Origin: Mycobacterium intracellulare ATCC 13950
GTDB lineage: Bacteria; Actinomycetota; Actinomycetes; Mycobacteriales; Mycobacteriaceae
Direction: 5' to 3'
DNA length: 64,000 nt
Assembly (NCBI RefSeq): GCF_000277125.1
Contig: NC_016946.1
Coordinates: 2,914,001-2,978,000 of the forward strand
Shown here: in pieces, positions 7,977-17,245 of the stretch
How positions within the stretch are numbered: position 1 is the stretch's first letter
How the letters are laid out: every line of letters begins with the position of its first letter
Notes under the pieces: generated by a model
The model's database searches: none
What the model saw: only the letters and a program-made list of their open reading frames with translations
What the model was told of the DNA's origin: nothing
Program-made: the position numbers and the translations under genes

Positions 7977-9200
7977 ATGACCGAAGGATCCACCGCCACC
8001 GATATCCCGGAGTTTCCGATGACGCGGGCGCCGGGGTGTCCGTTCGCGCCGCCTCCGAAGGTATTGGAGCTCAACGCCGGCAAGCAGCTGAGCAGGGTGC
8101 GGATCTGGGACGGCAGCACGCCGTGGCTCATCCACGGCTACGACGCGATCCGCGCGCTGTTCACCGACTCCCGCACCAGTGTCGATGACCGCCTGCCCGG
8201 TTATCCGCACTGGAACGAGGGCATGCTGGCCACGGTGCACAAGCGCCCGCGTTCGGTGTTCACCTCCGACGCCGAGGAGCACACCCGGTTTCGCCGGATG
8301 CTGTCGAAACCGTTCACCTTCAAGCGGGTTGAAGCGCTGCGGCCGGCGGTGCAGAAGATCACCGACGACCACATCGACGCCCTGCTGGCCGGGCCGAAGC
8401 CGGGCGACGTCGTCAGCACCCTCTCGCTGCCGGTGCCCTCGCTGGTCATCAGCGAACTGCTGGGCGTGCCGTACGAGGACGCGGAGTTCTTCCAGACCCA
8501 GGCCCAGCGCGGCATGGGCCGCTACGCGACCGAGGAGGACACCGCCCAGGGCGCCGCCTCGCTGGCCAAGTATCTGGCCAACCTGGTTCGGACGAAAATG
8601 CAAAGCCCCTCAGAGGATTTGGTGTCCGACCTCGCCGAGCGGGTCAACGCCGACGAGATCAGCGTGCGCGAGGCCGCGCAATTGGCCACCGGTGTGCTCA
8701 TCGCGGGCCATGAGACCACCGCGAACATGATCAGCCTGAGCATCGCCGCGTTGCTCGAGCACCCCGATCAGCGGGCGCTGCTGCGCGACACCGATGACCC
8801 GAAGGTCATCGCCACCGCGGTCGAGGAGCTGATGCGCTACCTGAGCATCATCCAGACCGGACAGCGGCGAATCGCCGTCGAGGACATCGAGATCGGCGGC
8901 GAAACGATCCGCGCCGGCGATGGCATCATCCTCGACGTCGCCCCGGCGAATTGGGATGAGCGCCAGTTCCCCAACCCGGACCGCCTCGACCTGCTCCGCG
9001 AAGACGGGCCGCATGTCGGGTTCGGCTACGGTCGTCACCAGTGCGTGGGCCAGCAGCTGGCCCGCATGGAATTGCAGATCGTTCTGCCCACTCTGCTGCG
9101 CCGCGTCCCCACGCTGCGGCTCGCCGTCCCGCTGGATGAGCTTCCGTTCAAGCACGACGCGTTGGCCTACGGCCTCTACGAGCTGCCCGTGACATGGTGA
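7977..9200 (+). CDS. Cytochrome P450 monooxygenase
   Basis: A 407-aa soluble bacterial P450 starting at the ATG at 7977 behind GAGGAG. The I-helix oxygen-activation motif AGHETTA is at about residues 241-247. The ExxR motif is ELMR. The heme loop [11 protein letters not shown] has the thiolate Cys at about residue 356. The Pro-rich N-terminus ([12 protein letters not shown]) resembles class I actinobacterial CYPs that need separate ferredoxin and reductase, neither of which is in this cassette. It overlaps the following SDR by 7 bases, so the two are translationally coupled. Hydroxylation followed by alcohol oxidation is the obvious inferred sequence. CYP family number not assigned. Confidence 0.95.
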   Translation: MTEGSTATDIPEFPMTRAPGCPFAPPPKVLELNAGKQLSRVRIWDGSTPWLIHGYDAIRALFTDSRTSVDDRLPGYPHWNEGMLATVHKRPRSVFTSDAEEHTRFRRMLSKPFTFKRVEALRPAVQKITDDHIDALLAGPKPGDVVSTLSLPVPSLVISELLGVPYEDAEFFQTQAQRGMGRYATEEDTAQGAASLAKYLANLVRTKMQSPSEDLVSDLAERVNADEISVREAAQLATGVLIAGHETTANMISLSIAALLEHPDQRALLRDTDDPKVIATAVEELMRYLSIIQTGQRRIAVEDIEIGGETIRAGDGIILDVAPANWDERQFPNPDRLDLLREDGPHVGFGYGRHQCVGQQLARMELQIVLPTLLRRVPTLRLAVPLDELPFKHDALAYGLYELPVTW

Positions 9201-10153
9201 AACCCGATCTCGCGCTGAGTGTTCCCGATCTGCGGGGCAGGTTCGCCGTCGTGACCGGGGCCAACAGCGGCTTGGGCTTCGGCCTGGCGAAGCGGCTGGC
9301 CGCCGCGGGTGCCGACGTGGTGATGGCCGTCCGCGACCGGGTCAAGGGCGAACGGGCGGTCGCCGACATCCGCCGGGACGCACCGCAGGCCAAGCTCACC
9401 ATCGGACAACTCGACCTGTCGTCGCTGGAAAGCGTGGCGGCGCTGGGTGAACAGCTCACCGCCGAGGGCCGCCCGATCGACGTCCTGATCAACAACGCCG
9501 GCATCATGACGCCGCCACAGCGGCAGCAGACCCGCGACGGTTTCGAATTGCAGTTCGGGACAAATCATCTGGGGCACTTTGCGTTGACCGGTCGGCTGCT
9601 CTCGTTGCTGAGGGCGGCGGGATCCGCGCGGGTGGTCACGGTCAGCAGCCTCGCCGCGACCCAGGGCAAGCTCGACTTCGGCGACGTCAATGCGCAACAG
9701 GGTTATAAACCCATGCATTCGTACGGGGTCGCCAAGTTGGCGCAACTGATGTTCGCCGTCGAATTGGATCGGCGCAGCCGCCGGGGCGGGTGGGGGTTGA
9801 TGTCCAACGCCGCGCACCCGGGACTGACCAAGACCAACCTGCTCAGCGGCGCCTCGTACGGCCGCGCCAAGCCGACGTTGCAGGCGCGTTTGACGCAGCT
9901 GACCTGGCGCGTGATGCCGTTCATGTGGCTCGACGTCGACGAAGGCATCAAGCCGACCCTCTACGCCGCGGTGTCCCCGGATGCGCAGGGCGCCAAATAC
10001 TACGGGCCGCGCGGTTTCTACGAAACGGTCAGGGGTGGGGTCACTTTCGCTCGAGTTCCCCGGTTGGCGCGCAGCGAAGCCGACATGCGACAGCTGTGGC
10101 AGCTTTCCGAAGAGCTCAGTGGCGTCACGTACCCCGCCCCAGGCGCACAATGA
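9194..10153 (+). CDS. SDR oxidoreductase, retinol dehydrogenase/protochlorophyllide reductase type
   Basis: A 319-aa SDR with TGANSGLG (cofactor loop), NNAGIM, a catalytic Ser in TVSSLA and a YGVAK Tyr-Lys pair. The pattern [11 protein letters not shown] after the NNAG strand and the long C-terminal segment are typical of the WWOX/RDH-like subgroup, which acts on hydrophobic alcohols or ketones with NADP(H). It overlaps the P450 gene by 7 bases and is followed by the amidohydrolase 24 bases later. It most likely oxidises or reduces the product of the P450 (inference). Confidence 0.9.
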   Translation: MVKPDLALSVPDLRGRFAVVTGANSGLGFGLAKRLAAAGADVVMAVRDRVKGERAVADIRRDAPQAKLTIGQLDLSSLESVAALGEQLTAEGRPIDVLINNAGIMTPPQRQQTRDGFELQFGTNHLGHFALTGRLLSLLRAAGSARVVTVSSLAATQGKLDFGDVNAQQGYKPMHSYGVAKLAQLMFAVELDRRSRRGGWGLMSNAAHPGLTKTNLLSGASYGRAKPTLQARLTQLTWRVMPFMWLDVDEGIKPTLYAAVSPDAQGAKYYGPRGFYETVRGGVTFARVPRLARSEADMRQLWQLSEELSGVTYPAPGAQ

Positions 10154-10177
10154 TGAGTGATTCCCGAGGAAGGGACG

Positions 10178-11353
10178 ATGATGTCCAGCCCAGCCCCAAC
10201 CCTCTACCCCGAGGGCGTGATCGGTGCGCCCAAGGACCGTCGCGGCCACGCCGCGGAGTTCAGCACCGGCCTGCCGGCCGGCACCGAGGTCTTCTCCGCC
10301 GACAATCACATCTCGGTGGCCGACGACATCTTCTACGAGAGCTTCCCCGACGAGCTCAAGGATCAGGCCCCGCGGATTTGGTATGAGGACGGCGCGTATC
10401 TACTCGGCCCGCCCGGACAGTCGATGGTGGTCGGCGACTTCAGCGCGGTGCTCATGCAGTACGACGACCTCGCCGGGGCGGCCACCAACAACGTCGAGGC
10501 CCGGGTTCGTGAGCTCGCCGAAGACGGCGTCGACAAGGAGCTGGCGTTCCCGAATGCGGTGCTCGCGTTGTTCCACCATCCCGACCACGCCATCCGCGAG
10601 CGGATCTTCCGCGTCTACAACGAGCACATCGCCGAGGTCCAGGAACGCTCGAACGGGCACTCTTACGGCGTCGGATTGATCAACTGGTGGGATCCAGCCG
10701 GCGCCCGCCGCACGCTCAGCGAGCTGAAGTCGCTGGGGCTCACCACGTTTCTGATGCCGATCAGCCCGGGCAACGACCGCGACGGCCGGCCCATCGATTA
10801 CTCCAGCGCCGAGATGAGCGCGGTGTGGGACGAGATCGAAGAGGCCGGCCTGCCCGTCACGCACCACATCGGCGAAAGTCAGCCCAAGTTCCCCAGCGAG
10901 GTCAACAGCGTGGCGGTGGCCATGATGGTCAACATCGACTCATTCCGAGAGATGTTCTCCAAGTACATCTTCGGCGGCATCCTCGACCGGCATCCGGGGC
11001 TGCGGGTCGGCTGGTTCGAGGGTGGGATCGCCTGGGTGCCGACGGCGCTGCAGGACGCCGAGCACGTGCTGGCCTCGTATCGGCACATGCTCGCCCACCA
11101 GCCCGAGCGTGACGTCCGCGATTACTGGGACACGCACATGTGCGCCTCCTTCATGGTCGATCGGCTGGGGCTGCGGCAGATCGACGAGATCGGCATCGAC
11201 AAGGTGATGTGGTCGTCGGACTATCCCCACAACGAAAGCACTTTCGGCTATTCGGAGCGATCGCTGGCCGCCGTGGTCGACGCCGTCGGTCCCGAGGATG
11301 CCGTGCGCGTTGTCGGCGGGAACATCAAGAAATTCCTGGGGATCTCCGCATGA
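10178..11353 (+). CDS. Amidohydrolase-2 (ACMSD-like TIM-barrel) family protein
   Basis: About 391 aa from ATG 10178 (a second ATG follows at 10181) behind GGAAGGG. The N-terminal metal motif is SADNHISV, in place of the usual DxHxH, so only one His of the pair is kept. THHIGES supplies a later His, and WSSDYPHNES carries the conserved Asp and the SDYPH signature. This subgroup is common in mycobacteria and includes decarboxylases and C-C hydrolases of the ACMSD superfamily. A second member lies at 31544-32812. Its stop overlaps the start of the M24 gene (ATGA). Reaction unknown. Confidence 0.85.
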   Translation: MMSSPAPTLYPEGVIGAPKDRRGHAAEFSTGLPAGTEVFSADNHISVADDIFYESFPDELKDQAPRIWYEDGAYLLGPPGQSMVVGDFSAVLMQYDDLAGAATNNVEARVRELAEDGVDKELAFPNAVLALFHHPDHAIRERIFRVYNEHIAEVQERSNGHSYGVGLINWWDPAGARRTLSELKSLGLTTFLMPISPGNDRDGRPIDYSSAEMSAVWDEIEEAGLPVTHHIGESQPKFPSEVNSVAVAMMVNIDSFREMFSKYIFGGILDRHPGLRVGWFEGGIAWVPTALQDAEHVLASYRHMLAHQPERDVRDYWDTHMCASFMVDRLGLRQIDEIGIDKVMWSSDYPHNESTFGYSERSLAAVVDAVGPEDAVRVVGGNIKKFLGISA

Positions 11354-12585
11354 CGAACTCGGCGAGCGCCGTCGGCTCGGTGCTCGACATCCCCGACGAG
11401 CCCGATTGGGCCCGCATGCGCGCGGAGACCGGCGCGCGGCTGCGCGCGGCGATGGCCGAGCACGGCGTCGACGCGCTGATCCTGCTGCTGAACGGCTACG
11501 TCGGCTACGCCACGGGGGCGAGCTGGCCGCTGCTGGATGCGGGGCTGTCACACGTGGAGCGCCCCGTCGCGGTCGTGCTCGCCGACGACGTGCACCCGCA
11601 CCTCTTCATGCCCTTCCGCAGCGGAGCGTCCGCCGAAGCGCCGGTGCCCGACGACCACCTGCACGGCCCCGCCTACCTCGAATTCGACCACGGCGTCGAG
11701 GATTTCGCGCGGCGGCTGGCCGGGATCGTCCCGCCGGGAGCCCGCATCGCCGTCGACGAACTCACCGGGGCGATGCGGCGGGCGGCGCCCAGGCTTTTCC
11801 CGGCCGGCCCGCCGACGGACGCGGCCCTCGTGGTCGGCGCCGCGCAGTTGGTGAAGACGCGCGACGAATTGTCCTGCCTGCGCAGGGCGGCCCGCATCAC
11901 CGAACAGGCCATCGTCGATGTGCAGCGCACGCTGGTGCCGGGGGTGCGCCAGATCGACCTGTCGGCCACCTTCGTCCGTCGCGCATTCGAGCTGGGCGCG
12001 ACCACCAACATGCTGGAGGCGATCTGGCAGGTGATGCCGAGGTCCCGGGAGGCCGGCGTGTGGACGACGCACGGGGATCTCGCGCTGCCGCTGTTGCCCA
12101 CCGCTCGTGAACTGGCGGCCGGCGATGTCTTGTGGACCGACATCAGCATCACCTACCACGGATACTGCTCCGACTTCGGCCGAACCTGGGTGGTCGGCGA
12201 ACGGCCGACGCCGCGGCAGCAGGACCAGTTCCGGCAGTGGCGTACCGTCCTGGACGCGGTGCTGGCGGTGACCAAAGCCGGTGCGACGTCCGGTGATTTG
12301 GCGCGCGCGGCGATCGCGGCCAACGGTGGCCGCAAGCCGTGGCTGCCGCATTTCTATCTCGGCCACGGCATCGGCACCTACCCCGCCGAGGCGCCGATGA
12401 TCGGAACGGATCTCGGCGAGGAATTCGACGACAACTTCGTCTTTCCGCCCGGCATGGTGCTGGTCCTGGAACCGGTCATGTGGGAGGACGGCACGGGAGG
12501 CTATCGCAGTGAGGAGATCGTGGTGATCACCGAGGACGGCTACGTGCCGATCACCGACTACCCCTACACCCCCTATGGCGACTGA
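11350..12585 (+). CDS. M24 metallopeptidase-fold protein (Xaa-Pro peptidase/creatinase type), complete active site
   Basis: A 411-aa protein starting at ATG 11350, overlapping the previous stop. It has a creatinase-type N-terminal domain (1-170) and a pita-bread M24 domain. All five dinuclear-metal ligands are visible: Asp264 (in TDIS), Asp275 (in CSDFGRTW), His339 (in LGHGIG), Glu374 (in VLEPVMW) and Glu388 (in RSEEIV). It should therefore bind two metals. The M24 fold includes prolidases, creatinase and lyases, so the context of P450, SDR and amidohydrolase may mean a non-peptide C-N or C-S substrate. It overlaps the next gene, a degenerate paralogue, by 11 bases. Confidence 0.88.
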   Translation: MTNSASAVGSVLDIPDEPDWARMRAETGARLRAAMAEHGVDALILLLNGYVGYATGASWPLLDAGLSHVERPVAVVLADDVHPHLFMPFRSGASAEAPVPDDHLHGPAYLEFDHGVEDFARRLAGIVPPGARIAVDELTGAMRRAAPRLFPAGPPTDAALVVGAAQLVKTRDELSCLRRAARITEQAIVDVQRTLVPGVRQIDLSATFVRRAFELGATTNMLEAIWQVMPRSREAGVWTTHGDLALPLLPTARELAAGDVLWTDISITYHGYCSDFGRTWVVGERPTPRQQDQFRQWRTVLDAVLAVTKAGATSGDLARAAIAANGGRKPWLPHFYLGHGIGTYPAEAPMIGTDLGEEFDDNFVFPPGMVLVLEPVMWEDGTGGYRSEEIVVITEDGYVPITDYPYTPYGD

Positions 12586-13693
12586 AGTTCTGCCCGACCC
12601 CGGGACGTTGAGATCCGGGCGGCGGGAACGGGCGCTGGCCCAGATGGACGAGCACGGTCTGGACATCCTGGTGCTCGGGCGGCAGGCCAACATTCGGTAC
12701 GTCACCGGCGCGCCGCAGCTGTGGATCGCCGGGACACGGCCCTTCGGTCCGATGTGTGTGCTGGTGCGTGCCACTCAAGACATCTACCTCAACAGCACCG
12801 ACGATGAGGGGGTCCCGGAGGAGATCGACCACGATCACCTCTACGGGCTGGCCTGGAATCCTATGACGCTCATCGACGTGCTGAAGAAGGTCGACGGCGC
12901 GGAGTCGGCGAGGCGGGTCGGAACCGACGCGATCACACCGACTTTCGCGGCGCTGCTGCCCGAGGCGTTCCCCAACGCCGAACTGGTCGACGCCGAGCCG
13001 GCAATGCGCGCGGCGCGGCGCATCAAGACGCCCGACGAAATCGCCGCGATGGGGGCGGCCCTTCGTGTCGCCGAACGCGGGCTCGCCTCTGCCCTGGCCG
13101 AATTGGCGCCGGGCGCGTCGGAGCGGACCCTGGCGGGGGTGATGATGGAGGCGATGGCCGCCGGCGGGGTGAGCACGCCGGCCACCCAGGACGCCGCGTG
13201 GGTGACGTCGCGGGAACAGCCGTGGCGCCGCGCGTCTGCGCACGAGATCCGGTCGGGCGATCTCGTCGCGTTCGCCGCCGGTGCGCTCGCGGACGGCTAC
13301 GTCGCGGAGGTGGGACGCACGTGGCCGGCCGGCGATGTTGTCAGCGGCGGGGCGCGTGAGCTCTTCGCCCGCTCGAACGCGTTGTACGACAAGATGCTTG
13401 CCGCCTGTCGCCCCGGCGCGCCCACCAGAGATCTGCTGGCCGCCTATGAGGCGGTCGGTGAGCCGATACCGCCGATGCCGGTCGCACACGGGCTGGGGTT
13501 GGGTTTCGACCCGCCCGTCGTGTCCGCTGCGCTGCTGGCCGCGGGAGAACACGACCAACTCGAGGCGGGCATGGTGTTGGCCATCACCGGCTACGTGTGG
13601 CGGCAGGGCGTCGGCGCGGTGTTCCGCCGCGACACCGTCCACATCACCGAGGACGGCGTCGATGTGCTGACCGGCAGTCCTGCTTGGGCTTAG
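12575..13693 (+). CDS. M24-fold protein with a degenerate metal site (pseudoenzyme partner?)
   Basis: A 372-aa paralogue of the gene before it. Aligned by eye, four of the five metal ligands are lost: Ala234, Glu245, Thr338 and Arg352 replace Asp, Asp, Glu and Glu, and only His305 (VAHGLG) is kept. The frame is intact, codon use is normal and surrounding motifs such as GYVAEVGRTW are conserved, so this is not decay. The 11-base overlap with the active paralogue suggests coupled translation and possibly a heteromer in which this subunit is structural or regulatory. Alternatively it binds one metal or carries out metal-free chemistry. Confidence 0.85.
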   Translation: MATEVLPDPGTLRSGRRERALAQMDEHGLDILVLGRQANIRYVTGAPQLWIAGTRPFGPMCVLVRATQDIYLNSTDDEGVPEEIDHDHLYGLAWNPMTLIDVLKKVDGAESARRVGTDAITPTFAALLPEAFPNAELVDAEPAMRAARRIKTPDEIAAMGAALRVAERGLASALAELAPGASERTLAGVMMEAMAAGGVSTPATQDAAWVTSREQPWRRASAHEIRSGDLVAFAAGALADGYVAEVGRTWPAGDVVSGGARELFARSNALYDKMLAACRPGAPTRDLLAAYEAVGEPIPPMPVAHGLGLGFDPPVVSAALLAAGEHDQLEAGMVLAITGYVWRQGVGAVFRRDTVHITEDGVDVLTGSPAWA

Positions 13694-13741
13694 GCGAGGT
13701 GGCGGCCCTTCCCGGCCCCGCGGGCGAGGGCGCGATTACGG

Positions 13742-13763
13742 ATATCGAAAACGTATATCGAAA
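13742..13763. repeat. Short direct repeat ATATCGAAA
   Basis: ATATCGAAA occurs at 13742-13750 and 13755-13763 (13-bp period), about 75 bp upstream of the 13E12-type gene. It is an AT-rich island in GC-rich DNA. It may be a regulator site or part of the element boundary. Confidence 0.3.
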
Positions 13764-13837
13764 TTCCTTGTGTCACTGTGGTTTCAGTGGTCACGATGCG
13801 GGGTTTTCTGTCGGTGGCCGTTCCTACACTTTGGGGC

Positions 13838-15202
13838 ATGGGTTCGAGCAGTCGGGATGAGATCGTCGAGGTCTTCGACGCGATCGATGCCGACCTGGAC
13901 CGGTTGTGCGCGTTGTCCTTTGAGGTGTTCACCACCCCGGAACGGTTGCGCACGCTCGAGCGCATCGAACGCGTTGCGCGCCGGCTGCGCGCCCCCCAGC
14001 ATGAGTTGATCAATCAGCTGCGCGCCCAGGCCACCACGACAGAACTCGGTGGCACCCTGCGTTGTGCGCTGGCCGATCGGTTACGCATCACCAAGTCCGA
14101 GGCCGGCCGCCGGGTGGACGAAGCCGCTGATCTCGGGGAACGTCAGGCGTTGACCGGGGAGGTGTTGGCCCCCACCTTGAGCGCCACAGCGGCCGCCCAA
14201 CGCCAAGGATTGATCGGCGACGGACACGTGCGGGTCATCCGCGGTTTCTTTGCCAACCTGCCGTCCGGGGTCGACCCGTGCATCCAGGAGCACGCCGACC
14301 AAGATTTGGCGCAGCAGGCCCGCGGCTTTCGCCCCGATGAGTTGCAGAAATACGCCCACCGGCTGATGGGCTGGATCAACCCCGACGGCAAACTTAAAGA
14401 CGGCGAGCGTGCCCGCAAGCGCGGCATCACCATTGGCGCCCAGCAATACGACGGCATGTCACCCATCCGCGGCTATCTGACCCCCGAGGCGCGCGCCACC
14501 TTCGAACCCGTGCTGGCCAAGCTGGGCGCCCCCGGCGCCTGCAATCCTGACGGCGACGTTCCGTTCATCGATGAGGTTCCCGATGACGTTGCAGTGCGCC
14601 GCGACTTGCGTACCCCAGCCCAGCGCAATCACGACGGTCTGCTGGTCGGGCTGCGCGCCCTGCTGGCCTCCGGGGAGTTGGGGTGCCACAACGGCCTACC
14701 CGTGTCGGTCGTGGTCTCCACCAGCCTGCAGGAGCTAGAAGCCGCGGCAGGTAAAGGTATCACCGGCGGGGGCTCGTTGGTGCCGATGTCGGATCTGATC
14801 CGCATGGCCAGCCACGCCCACCACTATTTGGCGATCTTCGACCGCGGCAGGGCTCTGTCGTTGCACCACACCAAGCGGCTGGCCTCTCCCGCTCAGCGAA
14901 TCATGTTGTACGCCAAGGACCGGGGCTGCACGAAACCGGGCTGTGACGCGCCGGCGTATCACAGCCAGGTCCACCACGTGAGCGGCTGGACCACCACGCA
15001 TCGCACCGACATCGACGACCTCACCCTGGCCTGCGGACCGGATAACCGGCTAGCCGAAAAGGGTTGGACCACCCGCAAAAACGCCCGCGGCGACACCGAA
15101 TGGCTCCCACCGGCCCACCTCGACCACGGACAACCCCGCACCAACGCCTTCCATCACCCCGAACGATTCCTGAATTACGACGAAGATGACGACCCGGTTT
15201 GA
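13838..15202 (+). CDS. 13E12 repeat/DUF222 protein with C-terminal HNH endonuclease domain
   Basis: About 454 aa. The start is placed at ATG 13838 because TACACT (13825-13830), a good -10 hexamer, ends 7 nt before it, which fits leaderless transcription. Residues up to about 330 form the DUF222 helical region. The C-terminus carries an HNH domain: [20 protein letters not shown], then TLACGPDNR, with a Ser where many members have a third Cys. Mycobacterial genomes hold several such REP13E12 copies, and in M. tuberculosis one such sequence serves as the phiRv1 attachment site. Here no prophage or recombinase is attached. DNA cleavage is inferred from the fold. Confidence 0.9.
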   Translation: MGSSSRDEIVEVFDAIDADLDRLCALSFEVFTTPERLRTLERIERVARRLRAPQHELINQLRAQATTTELGGTLRCALADRLRITKSEAGRRVDEAADLGERQALTGEVLAPTLSATAAAQRQGLIGDGHVRVIRGFFANLPSGVDPCIQEHADQDLAQQARGFRPDELQKYAHRLMGWINPDGKLKDGERARKRGITIGAQQYDGMSPIRGYLTPEARATFEPVLAKLGAPGACNPDGDVPFIDEVPDDVAVRRDLRTPAQRNHDGLLVGLRALLASGELGCHNGLPVSVVVSTSLQELEAAAGKGITGGGSLVPMSDLIRMASHAHHYLAIFDRGRALSLHHTKRLASPAQRIMLYAKDRGCTKPGCDAPAYHSQVHHVSGWTTTHRTDIDDLTLACGPDNRLAEKGWTTRKNARGDTEWLPPAHLDHGQPRTNAFHHPERFLNYDEDDDPV

Positions 15203-15204
15203 CG

Positions 15205-16479
15205 CTAAGGCAGCACGTCATCGAGTAGGTCCCCCACGCGATGACGTTCCCACGCGCTCAGCAGGTTCGAGAGCATCTGCAGCGGCGCGCGCACGCTTTC
15301 GTCGTCCCGGATGCGCGGATCCTTCCGGGTGCCGGGCACGGTGTCGAATCGCTTGCGGATCAAGGCCGGCACGTCCAGCAGCCAGGCGACCCCCATGGCG
15401 GCCGCGTAGAGCAGCATGTGCCGACGCAACTGGCCAGCCTCGAGCTGCGGACCGCCGCAGCGCTCGTATTCCGTGACGAACAGTTGCAGCAGATCGTCGA
15501 GATGGGTGTCCCACATGTCGGTCTCGGCGCCGGACATCGCTCCCCACAGCGCCATGCCGAGGTTCATCTGGCCGACGCATCCCCAGTCCATCAGGCCGCA
15601 GTGCAACGTGCCGCCGGTGTCGCGCCAGAACCACGCGTTGTCGATGTTGGCGTTCCAGTGGCACAGCGCGACATAGTCGGAGTCGTCGGCCAATTGGTGT
15701 GCGATCACCTGCTCGTGGAGCGCCACGCGCGGCGCGTCGTCGCGCAGGCGGGCCAGGAATTCGGGTGAGCAGGCATTGGTCGGCAGCAGCCCAGGATGCG
15801 TCTGCGCGAATTCGGCGAGCTGGCTCACCCGCCGGTCCAGCTTCTCCGCGGACAGCGGCGCGCGTTCGCCCACCGTCGCGGCCCGCACGTCCAACGGAAA
15901 GTGAGCGGTCAATTCCGCGGGCAGCCGACCCGAGCGATGCGTGCCGGCGAGGCGCGCAAGCGCGGTCAGCAGCGCTCGGTAGTGCCCTAGGGGCTCGGGC
16001 ATCTCGTAGTCGAGGCACTTGTGGTATTGGCGCTCGATTCCGTTGCCGTCGAATTTGATTCGCTCGGTGACCAGCAGGCCGGTGCCGGTGGGGCGGTGGT
16101 AGTCGGCGAACTGCGGGCAGGGTACGGCGATCGGGAATTCCGGGGCGCGGGACAGCGAGGCGAAGCGCACCTCGGGCTCCATCTGTGTCTTTCCGCGGTC
16201 GCGCACCGGATTGTCGAGATCGCGGGAGAACTTCACGAACAGCTCGGTGTGCAGATCGGGTGCGGCACGGTCGTATTCGACCGACAGCACCACCTTGCGT
16301 CCGGTGCTGCCACCGCTGATCTCGCGGTAGTCGCTGATGCGAACGACGCTGTTGTCGGCGAGGACACCCGAAGCCCGAAAGGCCTTCGTAAGGAACGCAG
16401 CTCCACCGCTGAGCAGGGTCGCGGGGTCCGCCGGGATCGGCAATCCGTACTGATCACCGACCACCCAATGCGAACTCAC
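15205..16479 (-). CDS. APH/choline kinase-like phosphotransferase family protein
   Basis: A 424-aa protein with a GTG start at 16479. The glycine-rich N-lobe has EISGGSTGRK and the lysine strand LFVKFS. The catalytic loop CHWNANIDNAW stands in place of HGDxxxxN (Asp replaced by Asn at the usual base position), and GLMDWGCVG replaces the xxIDWE metal motif with Asp kept. Such kinases phosphorylate small hydroxylated molecules; some relatives act on steroids (ecdysteroid kinase-like). The Asp-to-Asn change in the loop questions activity. It follows the SDR by 4 bases and is probably the last gene of the P450 operon. Confidence 0.8.
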   Translation of the reverse strand: MSSHWVVGDQYGLPIPADPATLLSGGAAFLTKAFRASGVLADNSVVRISDYREISGGSTGRKVVLSVEYDRAAPDLHTELFVKFSRDLDNPVRDRGKTQMEPEVRFASLSRAPEFPIAVPCPQFADYHRPTGTGLLVTERIKFDGNGIERQYHKCLDYEMPEPLGHYRALLTALARLAGTHRSGRLPAELTAHFPLDVRAATVGERAPLSAEKLDRRVSQLAEFAQTHPGLLPTNACSPEFLARLRDDAPRVALHEQVIAHQLADDSDYVALCHWNANIDNAWFWRDTGGTLHCGLMDWGCVGQMNLGMALWGAMSGAETDMWDTHLDDLLQLFVTEYERCGGPQLEAGQLRRHMLLYAAAMGVAWLLDVPALIRKRFDTVPGTRKDPRIRDDESVRAPLQMLSNLLSAWERHRVGDLLDDVLP

Positions 16480-16483
16480 ACCG

Positions 16484-17245
16484 CTACCAGGTCTGCTCGG
16501 CCGCGCGCACCAGCATGCGGTTCACCGCCACCCGGCGATCGCGGGTCACCATGAACAGGACCGCGTCGGCGATGTCCTCCGGCCGCAGCATGACCATGCC
16601 CGACGTCTGCTTTTCGAAGGCCTCCCGCGAGGATTCGGTCAGGTGGCTGAAGATCTCGGTATCCACCGTTCCCGGGCCCACCACGCCGACGCGCACCCGC
16701 TTGGCGAGCACCTCTTGGCGGATGCCTTCGCTGAACGCGTTGACCCCGAACTTGGTGAGCGAATACACGGCGGTGTTCGGCCGGGCCACCCACCCGGCGG
16801 TGGAGCTGATGGTCACCAGGTCCGCCACGCCGCGTGGCGAGTCGGCGGCGGCGTCGATCAGGTGTGGCAGCGCCGCGCGGGTCGCGTAGAGGACGCCCTG
16901 CACGTTGACGGCCACCATGTTGTCCCAGTCCTGCAGCGGCGCTTCGGTCGCGGGCGCCGATTGCATCAGGCCGGCGTTGTTCACCAGGGTGTCGAGCCGC
17001 CCGAACTCCGCGATTGTGCGCCCCACGGCGGCCGCGACCTGATCGGCGTCCGTGACGTCGGCCGTGACGACGAGCGCTGTGCCACCGGCGGATTCGATCT
17101 CGCCTTTCAGCTCCGCCAGCCGGTCGGCGCGGCGCGCGAGGAGAGCCACCGCCGCTCCCTCGGCGGCCAGCGCTTTGGCCGTCGCCGCTCCGATGCCACT
17201 GCTGGCGCCCGTCACCAGGGCCGCGGTGTGCGCCAATGTCGTCAT
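16484..17245 (-). CDS. Short-chain dehydrogenase/reductase
   Basis: A 253-aa classical SDR with TGASSGIG at residues 11-18, NNAG, TISST and YSLTK. The second strand ends LLARRADR, suggesting NADP(H). The start is the ATG at 17245, which overlaps the stop of the CoA-transferase gene by 4 bases (ATGA), so the two are coupled. The C-terminal segment VNRMLVRAAEQTW is typical of the cp2 class of mycobacterial SDRs. It is the second SDR in this operon, so two successive redox steps on one carbon skeleton are likely. Confidence 0.9.
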   Translation of the reverse strand: MTTLAHTAALVTGASSGIGAATAKALAAEGAAVALLARRADRLAELKGEIESAGGTALVVTADVTDADQVAAAVGRTIAEFGRLDTLVNNAGLMQSAPATEAPLQDWDNMVAVNVQGVLYATRAALPHLIDAAADSPRGVADLVTISSTAGWVARPNTAVYSLTKFGVNAFSEGIRQEVLAKRVRVGVVGPGTVDTEIFSHLTESSREAFEKQTSGMVMLRPEDIADAVLFMVTRDRRVAVNRMLVRAAEQTW

